From SCRA01 sp035533275 (lineage in GTDB: Bacteria; Vulcanimicrobiota; Vulcanimicrobiia; Vulcanimicrobiales; SCRA01), in NCBI GenBank assembly GCA_035533275.1, contig DATLUD010000051.1:1-45257 (forward strand): a stretch of 45,257 nt of DNA, written 5' to 3'. Within the stretch, counting starts at the first letter, position 1; each line of letters starts with the position of its first letter. Below, piece by piece: positions 39,701-45,257 of the stretch. Below the pieces are notes generated by a model. The model was not told the DNA's origin. It did no database searches and saw only the letters and a program-made list of their open reading frames with translations. A program made the position numbers and the translations under genes.

Positions 39701-41157
39701 GCGTCAATCGCGTTCGGTCGCGGAGCGGAGGCGCCCACCGGCACCGGAGGGGCAACGAGCAGCAGCAGCGGCGGCCCGTATTGCAGCATCGCGGCAACCA
39801 GGTTGTAGGCGGGATGGCCGGGGCCGTAGGCGGCGTCGAAGACGTAGCGGATCGTGCTGGTCAGCGTGAGCGCCAGCAGCGCCAGCCCCACGCGCGAGTC
39901 CACGGCCGCCAGCGCCAGCGGCAGCACCCAGAGAGCGTACCACGGATAGGCGTTCGGGAGGACGAGCCATGCGGCCAGCGCGATCACCGCGTAGCCGGTG
40001 CGGTCGCCCGCGCGCGCCATGCGGATGCCGCGCAGCGCCACCGCCCCGGCGGCCAGCACCACCACCGTGCAGCCGATGGCCAAGGCGGGGGCTCCGGCGG
40101 GCAGCACCTGCGCGGCGAGCATCCACGCCATCCACTGCGGCGAGAACGTCGGCGCGTAGTGGGCGTGGCGCGCCAGCGCGCCGGCGATGCCCCGCTCGAA
40201 CGGGACGGAGAAGAGCGCCACGGCGGCGAGCCCCGCGGCCGATCCCAGCAGCGCGCGGCGCCCTCCGCGGCTGCCGCGACGCACGCCCGCGTGCATCACG
40301 AACAGGGCCGCGGCCACCACGCTGGTGGCTTTGACCAGCGCGGTGAGCGCGATGGCGCAGGCGCCGCGCAGCGTGCCGCCGCGCCGGGCCAACAGGATGC
40401 CGCCGAGGACCAAGGCCAGCATCAACGCGTCGTTGTGGCCTTCGGTGCACGACCAGATCGCCACGGGATTGAGCGCGATGCCCGCGGTGAGGACCATGCG
40501 CCGGCGCGGCTCCCAATCGCGCGTGACGGCGAAGGCGAGCGCGGCGCAGGCCAGCAGCGAGACGACGGCCAGCGCGCGAAAGGCGTCGAGCTGCGCCGCC
40601 GCGCCCAGCGGAGACGCCGCGCGCACCATCACGGCGGAGATCCACGTGAAGAGCGGTCCGTAGACGCTGATCGGCGGAGGATTGCCCCATTGCGCGGCGG
40701 CCGCGCGCATCAAGGGGTCGAACGGCGTGACGTGGGCATGGAGGTATGGGCTCAGGCCGTGCAGCGCCAGGTCGCCGTACCAGCCGTAGGCGTAGACGTC
40801 GGAGGAGAAGAGCACCGGAAAGCTGGCGGCGGCGATTGCCGCGAGCGCCGAGGTGGCCAGGATGGCCGCGAGCAGCGGCCGCGCGGGAGCGAGCTCGACG
40901 TCGGCGGCGTGCCAGATCTCGCGCAGCAAGTAGACGTAGACCACCGAGCCGCCGGCGATGGCCAGCGCGAGCGCGCTCCACAGCAGCAGCCCCCAGTCGC
41001 CCTGCCAGGTGACCACGGCCACCGGGGCCGCGACGGCGTTGCGCACGCCCTGCGGCGCGTGGGTGAGGATCGACGCCGCCGCCATGCCGCCCAGCAGGAA
41101 GGCGCCGCCAACGGCAACTCCGGCGGCGGTGATCCGCTCTGCGAGCTCTCGCGCCAT
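39697..41157 (-). CDS. GT87-like polyprenol-phosphate-mannose mannosyltransferase
   Basis: The 486-residue product has around 12 membrane helices and resembles the GT-C family that includes alpha-1,2-mannosyltransferases (DUF2029/GT87). Residues include SSDVYAYGWYGDLALHGLSPYLHAHVTPFDPLMRAAAAQWGNPPPISVYGPLFTWISAV. The Asp-Val-Tyr-x-Y with the following P-x-D-P and YGP-L-F-T/x-W motif is characteristic. GHNDALMLALVLGGILLA and PNAYPWYALWVLPL follow. It likely uses a lipid-linked sugar to extend a cell-surface glycan; the acceptor is unknown. The ATG at 41157 (ARELAERI) is preferred to a longer frame into the divergent neighbour. Its stop overlaps the crotonase start. With the O-antigen-ligase-like gene it hints at surface polysaccharide functions. 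Confidence 0.78.
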   Translation of the reverse strand: MARELAERITAAGVAVGGAFLLGGMAAASILTHAPQGVRNAVAAPVAVVTWQGDWGLLLWSALALAIAGGSVVYVYLLREIWHAADVELAPARPLLAAILATSALAAIAAASFPVLFSSDVYAYGWYGDLALHGLSPYLHAHVTPFDPLMRAAAAQWGNPPPISVYGPLFTWISAVMVRAASPLGAAAQLDAFRALAVVSLLACAALAFAVTRDWEPRRRMVLTAGIALNPVAIWSCTEGHNDALMLALVLGGILLARRGGTLRGACAIALTALVKATSVVAAALFVMHAGVRRGSRGGRRALLGSAAGLAAVALFSVPFERGIAGALARHAHYAPTFSPQWMAWMLAAQVLPAGAPALAIGCTVVVLAAGAVALRGIRMARAGDRTGYAVIALAAWLVLPNAYPWYALWVLPLALAAVDSRVGLALLALTLTSTIRYVFDAAYGPGHPAYNLVAAMLQYGPPLLLLVAPPVPVGASAPRPNAIDA

Positions 41158-41213
41158 CGCGGGGCATTTCGGGGCGATGAGGGTTGGCCCTGCGCCGCCG
41201 CGAAGGGCTTCGC

Positions 41214-41957
41214 ATGATGGGAGTGGTCTTGGCGGCGGCGGTTGTGGTGGCGGCGCTGGCGGTGTGGGGCTCGCTGGGCGTGGGCCGCGCGCATCGCGAT
41301 GTGGAGCGCGCCCTGCGGCGGTGGGGCTTGCGCTCGCTTCGCCACGCGGCATGGCGTACGCCCTTCGTGCTGGAGGCGGCGCTGGACGAAACGCGACCGA
41401 TGCGCGCGCCGCGCGTGGAGGTTGCGGCCGCGCCGGCCGGCCTTGCGTGGGGGGCGCGCTGGGTCTCCGCCGATCGCCGCGACGGGCGGCTGGACGTGCT
41501 GATGGACGTGATCGGGCGTCCGCGTGCCGAGCTCGACTTGGTGCGTCCCGCGGGCGGCGTGCAGCTGCCCGAGGGCGCGGTGGCCGGGGCGCAAGCGTGC
41601 GCGGTCGGGGGCTGGGTCTGCTGGACGGCGAGCGAGGTGGGCGCGGCGTTGGCCGCGCAGATCGTGCCGCTGCTCGACGAGATCGCCCCCGAGGCGCGGC
41701 GCCTGCGGCTGCGCTACATCCTCTCGCCGGAGTTCGTGCTGGAGCTTCCGCTCTCTCCGCGCGAGGGCGCGGCGCGCGATCTGGACGCCGGCTTGCGCCG
41801 GCTCTGCGCGGCGGCGATCCGCGTGCCGCCCGGCTACTCGTGCAAAGGGGCGGAGGCGGCGGCCGCCGCTGCGCTGGGCGAGGATGCGTCGGGGAGTGCC
41901 GCGGATGGCGCCGCCGGCAGCGCCGCGGGGAGCGCGCAGACGCAGATCCAGAACTGA
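41214..41957 (+). CDS. Membrane-anchored protein of unknown function
   Basis: I do not recognise a family. The 247-residue product starts MMGVVLAAAVVVAALAVWG, a single N-terminal membrane helix (residues 3-20). Residues 20-200 look like a globular mixed alpha/beta domain, with basic segments (HRDVERALRRWGLRSLRHAAWRTP) and strand-like EIAPEARRLRLRYILSPEFVLELPLSP. Three cysteines lie in AGAQACAVGGWVCWT and LCAAAIRVPPGYSC. The tail (residues 210-247) is Ala/Ser/Gly low-complexity. The gene is divergent from the mannosyltransferase gene 56 bases away. Its last 124 bases overlap the convergent O-antigen-ligase-like gene. The orientation of the globular domain, inside or outside, is not clear. Confidence 0.55.
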   Translation: MMGVVLAAAVVVAALAVWGSLGVGRAHRDVERALRRWGLRSLRHAAWRTPFVLEAALDETRPMRAPRVEVAAAPAGLAWGARWVSADRRDGRLDVLMDVIGRPRAELDLVRPAGGVQLPEGAVAGAQACAVGGWVCWTASEVGAALAAQIVPLLDEIAPEARRLRLRYILSPEFVLELPLSPREGAARDLDAGLRRLCAAAIRVPPGYSCKGAEAAAAAALGEDASGSAADGAAGSAAGSAQTQIQN

Positions 41958-43324
41958 CCGACCTTCTCGTAGAAGGTCAACGTGTCGACGATGCCGTGGA
42001 GCGCGAGCGCCAGCGATCCCGCCGCCACGCCCGCGAAGAGCGCGTTGGCGCGCGCGCGCCGCGCGTAGGGCACGATGCTGGCCAGCGTGAGCGCGAGCTG
42101 CGCGGCCAGACCGATGACGCCGGTCTCGGCCAGCGCCTGCAGGTAGGCGCTGTTGGCCTGCGTGCGGATGCCGTGGAGTCCTACGCGGTCCAGCTCCAGC
42201 TCGTAGTTGCCGGCGCCGACGCCAAGCCACGGGTGGCGCCACCAGAGCGCGATCGCCGCGCGCCACAGCTCCCCGCGCGTGCCGACGCTGCCCACGCTCT
42301 CGGTGTCCGCGCGTCCGAAGATGGCGATGACCAGTCGCACGAGCCCGCTCAGTTGGCGGTGCAGGGCGATGACGGCCTCGACGAGGATCGCGGCGATCAG
42401 CACGACGAGGAACACGATGGCCGGCCCGAGGGTCAAGCCGACGGCTGCGGCGATCCCCTCCGCGCGGCGCGTGCGCTCGCGGTTGTCGTGTGGGGGCGTG
42501 GGGAGCGGTTCGCTCGCGTGCGCTTGGGGTGCGCGCGCGGGGCGCATCCAGAGCGCGACGGCCGCGAGGCCGATGAGCGCGGCGGCGATGCCGGCGCGCG
42601 AGAGCGTGAGCAGCATGGCGACGCTTCCGGCGATCAGCGCGGCTCGCACGACGAGCGCGAAGGCGCGCCGGCTGCCATGCGCGCGGCTCGCTCTCGCGGA
42701 GCCGATGGCGAAGGCGAGGAGCAGAGGGAGCGAGAGGTCCAGGTAGGCCGCGAGCTGGTTGGGGCCCTCCAGCGGCCCGGCGATGCGCGGGAAGACGACG
42801 CCGTGGATCATCACGGCGGAGGGCGTTCCGGTCCACAGCTGCGCGATGGCGGCGATGCTGGCGGCCAGCGTGGCGAGCGCCGCGGCGGCGACGGCCGGCG
42901 TGGCGTCATCCTTGGCCAGGATCGCCGTGACCGCGAAGAGGGCGAGGTACTGCAGGGCTTTGAGGGTCTGCCGCAGCGCGTCGCCCTTGAAGTCCGCCAC
43001 GGCGATGGAGAGCGCCGCGACCGCGGCCATGGCGATCAGCGCGTAGAGCATCGTTCTGCCCGTGCCCTCGGTGAGCGCGCGCAGGGCGGCTCCCAGGCCC
43101 GGACGGCGCGCGGTCAGCACGCCCAGCAGGGCGCCGACCAGCGCGAACTTTGCGAGCGTGAGGTCCGTGTGGCCGATGTGCGTGTAGAGCGCGAAGGGGA
43201 TCACGCCGGTGAGCAGCGCGGCGGCGTAGGGCGGCTTGCTGCGCGCCAAGAGCAGCGCGCCCAGAAAGATCGCCGCATAGGCGGCGGCGAACGCGAGGTG
43301 GAGCGCGGTAGCGGCTGCGGTCAC
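41834..43324 (-). CDS. O-antigen ligase (WaaL/Wzy_C) family protein
   Basis: The 496-residue protein has about 12 membrane helices and belongs to the O-antigen ligase/polymerase family acting in the periplasmic leaflet of the inner membrane. The loop text GTRGELWRAAIALWWRHPWLGVGAGNYE is the Wzy_C signature. The following segment RTQANSAYLQALAETGVIGLAAQL has the N-x-x-L-Q-x-L-A-E-T-G motif, although the usual His before the Asn is absent (A-N instead of H-N), so ligase activity cannot be taken for granted. A Ser/Pro/Ala-rich tail of about 35 residues overlaps the neighbouring convergent gene. A central cytoplasmic insert (PPHDNRERTRRAEG) is present. The start is a GTG. Such proteins attach glycans to lipid A core or to proteins, which suggests an outer membrane. 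Confidence 0.8.
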   Translation of the reverse strand: MTAAATALHLAFAAAYAAIFLGALLLARSKPPYAAALLTGVIPFALYTHIGHTDLTLAKFALVGALLGVLTARRPGLGAALRALTEGTGRTMLYALIAMAAVAALSIAVADFKGDALRQTLKALQYLALFAVTAILAKDDATPAVAAAALATLAASIAAIAQLWTGTPSAVMIHGVVFPRIAGPLEGPNQLAAYLDLSLPLLLAFAIGSARASRAHGSRRAFALVVRAALIAGSVAMLLTLSRAGIAAALIGLAAVALWMRPARAPQAHASEPLPTPPHDNRERTRRAEGIAAAVGLTLGPAIVFLVVLIAAILVEAVIALHRQLSGLVRLVIAIFGRADTESVGSVGTRGELWRAAIALWWRHPWLGVGAGNYELELDRVGLHGIRTQANSAYLQALAETGVIGLAAQLALTLASIVPYARRARANALFAGVAAGSLALALHGIVDTLTFYEKVGQFWICVCALPAALPAAPSAALPDASSPSAAAAAASAPLHE

Positions 43325-43368
43325 GATGGCGTGGTGGTACGAGCCGCTGGGGAAGGAGGCCTGTCTCG

Positions 43369-44721
43369 GTGGGATCGTCGTTCATGGAGGCGCGGCGCGC
43401 GATCGAGCGCAAGCGCGACGGCTTCGAGCTCTCCCCGGCCGAGGTGCGCGGTCTGGTGGACGGCTATCTCCGCGGCGAGGTGCTGGAGGAGCAGATGGCC
43501 TCGGCCTTGATGGCCGGGTACTTTCGCGGCTGGTCCTTCGGCGAGATCGAGGCGCTCACGCGCGCGTACGTGGAGTCAGGGCGGGTGCTGACGCTTCCGC
43601 GCGTGGGCTTGGGCTCCGGCTTTGGTGGCCGCGCGGCGCGGACGGTGGACAAGCACTCCACGGGGGGCGTGGGCGACGCGGTCTCGCTGATCGTTGTGCC
43701 GTGGGTTGCCGCGTGCGGTGCGCCCGTGGCTAAGCTCTCCGGGCGAGCCTTGGCGCACACGGGCGGGACGATCGACAAGCTGGAGGCGGTGCCCGGTCTG
43801 CGCACGGAGCTCTCCGCCGACGAGTTTGCCGGGTTGGTTGCCGCGGTGGGATGCGCCATTGGGGCGGCGGGGCCCGATCTCGCGCCCGCCGACAAGCGGA
43901 TCTACGCGCTGCGCGACCGCTGCGGCAGCGTGCCTTCCATGGGTTTGATCGCGGCTTCGGTGGTCTCGAAGAAGATTGCCGGCGGTGCCGAGGCGATCGT
44001 CTTCGACGTGAAGGTGGGTTCCGGTGCCTTCATGCGAACGCGCGCCGAGGCATTGGAGCTGGCGCGGATGATGGTGTCGCTGGCGCGGCGCTTCGAGCGC
44101 TCCGCGCTGGCGCTGGTGACCGATATGGAAGAGCCGCTGGGGACGCACGTCGGGACCGGGCTCGAGGTGTTGGAGGCGCTGGCGTTCTTGCGGGGACCGG
44201 CTCTGGCGGCATCGGACGCGCGGCTGGAAGCGTGCTGCCGCGCCGTGGCCGGCGCGATGCTGGCGCTGAGTCTGGGCATTCCGGAATCGGAGGCGCTGCA
44301 ACGACTGGAGCAGGCAGTGTCTTCGGGTACGGCCTTGGCGCGCTTCGAGGCGTTGGTGCGCGGACAAGGCGGGTCATGGGAGGCGCTTCTCGCGATGCGC
44401 CCTGCGGAGCCGTGCGTCGAGGTGGTGGCTTCGCGCGCCGGGTTCGTGGAGCGTGTCGACCCGGTCGGCCTGGGCGAGTTGGCGCGCGCTCTCGTCTCAG
44501 CCGGCGGGGCGTTGGCCGGCGTGGTGGTGGTTGCTCGGGTGGGAGATTGGGTTACGCCGGGGGCGGTGTTGGCGCGCCTGCATGGGGTGAGCGACGCCGC
44601 CGGTGCCCTTCACGGCGCGGCGGCGGCAGCGGAGAGCCCCGCCGCGCGCGCGGCGCGCTGCTTTGCGATTGGAGACGCCGAGCCGCCGGAGCGGCCGATG
44701 GTGTACGAACGCGTGGTGTGA
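43369..44721 (+). CDS. pdp: Pyrimidine-nucleoside (thymidine) phosphorylase
   Basis: The enzyme splits thymidine, deoxyuridine or uridine with phosphate in salvage. The 450-residue product has the family's N-terminal helical domain (AIERKRDGFELSPAEVRGLVDGYLRGEVLEEQMASALMA), the phosphate/substrate loop RTVDKHSTGGVGDAVSL, KLSGRALAHTGGTIDKLEAVPGL, LRDRCGSVPSMGLIAASVVSKKIAGGAEAIVFDVKVGSGAFM, and a C-terminal domain. AAGGAGG at 43353-43359 gives the GTG start at 43369 correct spacing; ATG 43384 is an alternative. It probably forms its own transcript, divergent from the O-antigen-ligase-like gene 44 bases away. It complements the purine enzyme at 21490-22284. Confidence 0.94.
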   Translation: MGSSFMEARRAIERKRDGFELSPAEVRGLVDGYLRGEVLEEQMASALMAGYFRGWSFGEIEALTRAYVESGRVLTLPRVGLGSGFGGRAARTVDKHSTGGVGDAVSLIVVPWVAACGAPVAKLSGRALAHTGGTIDKLEAVPGLRTELSADEFAGLVAAVGCAIGAAGPDLAPADKRIYALRDRCGSVPSMGLIAASVVSKKIAGGAEAIVFDVKVGSGAFMRTRAEALELARMMVSLARRFERSALALVTDMEEPLGTHVGTGLEVLEALAFLRGPALAASDARLEACCRAVAGAMLALSLGIPESEALQRLEQAVSSGTALARFEALVRGQGGSWEALLAMRPAEPCVEVVASRAGFVERVDPVGLGELARALVSAGGALAGVVVVARVGDWVTPGAVLARLHGVSDAAGALHGAAAAAESPAARAARCFAIGDAEPPERPMVYERVV

Positions 44722-44763
44722 TGTGATGTGGTGTGGTGTGGTGTGAAGGGATGTGATGTGATG
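44716..44763 (+). repeat. GT-rich low-complexity tract
   Basis: Immediately overlapping and following the pdp stop, the plus strand repeats degenerate 5- and 10-base units of GTGAT and GTGGT (GTGATGTGATGTGGTGTGGT and so on), then GTGAAGGG and GTGATGTGATGGGG. The next 60 bases add a near-duplicate AGCCGGAGCG/AGCCGGAGCC. It marks an abrupt change from coding sequence to a regulatory or accessory region. No hairpin terminator was identified for pdp within it. Confidence 0.7.
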
Positions 44764-44821
44764 GGGCGCGGGCGGGAGCCAGCCGGAGCGAGCCGGAGCC
44801 TCCACGTCCGCCCGTCCCCCG

Positions 44822-44943
44822 CCCCCCATTTTCTCGTGATTGCGTATTTTTCACATTTGCGTGAAATATACGCACATTCACACTCCAGAGTGCGTTCTTT
44901 TCACCCTCGTGTGAGAAATACGCAATCACGAGAAAATGGGGGG
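44822..44943. repeat. 122-bp palindrome with four 14-bp half-sites (putative operator array)
   Basis: The outer 34-base arms (44822-44855 and 44910-44943) are complementary at 33 of 34 positions. Each half is itself a dyad. Left: TGCGTATTTTTCAC (44841-44854), 6-base spacer, complement of TGCGTATATTTCAC (44861-44874). Right: TGCGTTCTTTTCAC (44891-44904), 6-base spacer, complement of TGCGTATTTCTCAC (44911-44924). The consensus half-site is TGCGTATTTYTCAC and the two dyad centres lie exactly 50 bp apart. Outside them a perfect 19-base arm (44822-44840 and 44925-44943) flanks the array. The array is AT-rich in a GC-rich genome. It sits directly upstream of a TTGACA box and an XRE regulator, which suggests an operator for that protein. 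A replication or recombination site is the alternative. Confidence 0.8.
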
Positions 44944-44972
44944 TTGACACGGCGCCTCGGGTGCGCAGATCA
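44944..44972 (+). promoter_or_regulatory. Possible promoter for the XRE gene
   Basis: TTGACA (44944-44949) matches the sigma-70 -35 consensus and begins on the base after the right arm of the palindrome. With a 17-base spacer the -10 position (44967-44972) reads AGATCA, a poor match. A small TCAC-AAA-GTGA dyad (44970-44980) follows, repeating the inner TCAC/GTGA part of the half-sites. The promoter is likely weak unless activated. Confidence 0.4.
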
Positions 44973-44981
44973 CAAAGTGAC

Positions 44982-45257
44982 ATGTTTCGATCAACACGAT
45001 GTTGGGCATTGCTCGCGGCTCTTGGCGAGCACATCAGGGAGGCTCGCCGCCAGCGCGGGCTCGACCAGTTTGACCTCGCGGAAGCGCTCGGCGTCCATCG
45101 CACCACGATTTCGAAGATCGAGTCCGGGAAGCACTGGCCAGGCGCCGCGCTTTTCGAGCGCATGGCCGCCTACCTCGGCGTCGAGCCTCCCGAGCTCTTC
45201 GCCATTCCGAAGCAGGTGCGGCTTCCCACCCGCGACGCTCTGGTCAAGGAGCGCACG
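44982..45257 (+). CDS. XRE-family helix-turn-helix regulator, runs off the window
   Basis: Ninety-two codons are present and the frame is open at the right edge. The product starts MFRSTRCWALLAALGEHIRE, then has a classical XRE/Cro-type HTH: EHIREARRQRGLDQFDLAEALGVHRTTISKIESGKHWPGAALFERMAAYLGVEPPELF, with recognition helix RTTISKIESGK. The following KQVRLPTRDALVKERT is a linker to an unseen C-terminal part. The sequence CACAAAGTGAC before the ATG gives no good ribosome binding site. The upstream palindromic array is probably its operator. Such regulators typically control defence, phage or toxin-antitoxin modules, so what follows the window edge is of interest. Confidence 0.85.
   Translation, partial: MFRSTRCWALLAALGEHIREARRQRGLDQFDLAEALGVHRTTISKIESGKHWPGAALFERMAAYLGVEPPELFAIPKQVRLPTRDALVKERT

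Noticed and set aside
44822..44943. Palindrome array read as a two-repeat CRISPR
   Set aside because: The units are inverted dyads with 6-base spacers, not direct repeats with unique 30-base spacers, and there are no cas genes.

Overview
The window is a GC-rich bacterial chromosome segment (about 70% G+C by eye) packed with housekeeping genes in short, translationally coupled runs. SepF, DivIVA and WhiA point to the Terrabacteria side of the tree. An O-antigen-ligase-like protein and a solute-binding protein with a plain Sec signal (no lipobox) point to a cell with an outer membrane. A CIRCE operator, a B-type (ba3) oxidase and GC-rich glycine/serine-rich lipoproteins fit the same picture. 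My best guess is a diderm terrabacterium such as Ca. Eremiobacterota/Vulcanimicrobiota (WPS-2). That is inference; no rRNA or marker phylogeny is available here. No rRNA, tRNA, IS element or CRISPR array was seen.

Layout. 1-202: a palindromic, highly structured element at the 3' end of lgt. 203-8108: lgt (minus), then on the plus strand a small membrane protein, lspA, rluD, tgt, yggS, sepF, divIVA, yggU, a lone GvpL/F-like gene and leuB, i.e. lipoprotein maturation, RNA modification and the septum/pole proteins. 8154-13217: a peptide-type ABC importer without its ATPases, followed by a GT39 glycosyltransferase. 13148-15421 (minus): an AraC regulator, a 5'-truncated EamA transporter remnant and alaX. 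15489-19848 (minus): a GGDEF-EAL protein, two rod/hook proteins, a tiny FlgJ-like protein, a FliA-type sigma factor and an unknown protein. 20209-21630 (plus): a Sce7726-like protein with a duplicated nuclease fold. 21490-27760 (minus): whiA-gap-pgk-tpiA-gpmI-purine nucleoside phosphorylase, a glycolytic operon. 27813-30027 (minus): a ba3-type oxidase operon, including a 35-residue subunit IIa.

30623-31816 is a lone lipoprotein, separated by a bidirectional terminator from the minus-strand operon mfd-prsA-mazG-kal-rqcP (31865-38377), which echoes the mfd...yabN-yabO order of Bacillus. A CIRCE operator and hsp20 are divergent from mfd. 38909-43324 holds a crotonase-family enzyme, a GT87-like mannosyltransferase, a membrane-anchored unknown protein and an O-antigen-ligase-like protein. 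43369-44721 is a pyrimidine nucleoside phosphorylase.

The right edge (44722-45257) changes character. A GT-rich low-complexity tract is followed by a 122-bp palindrome built from four copies of a 14-bp half-site arranged as two dyads exactly 50 bp apart. This sits directly against a TTGACA box and the start of an XRE regulator that runs off the window. This region and the duplicated Sce7726-like protein are the most promising leads for something undescribed.
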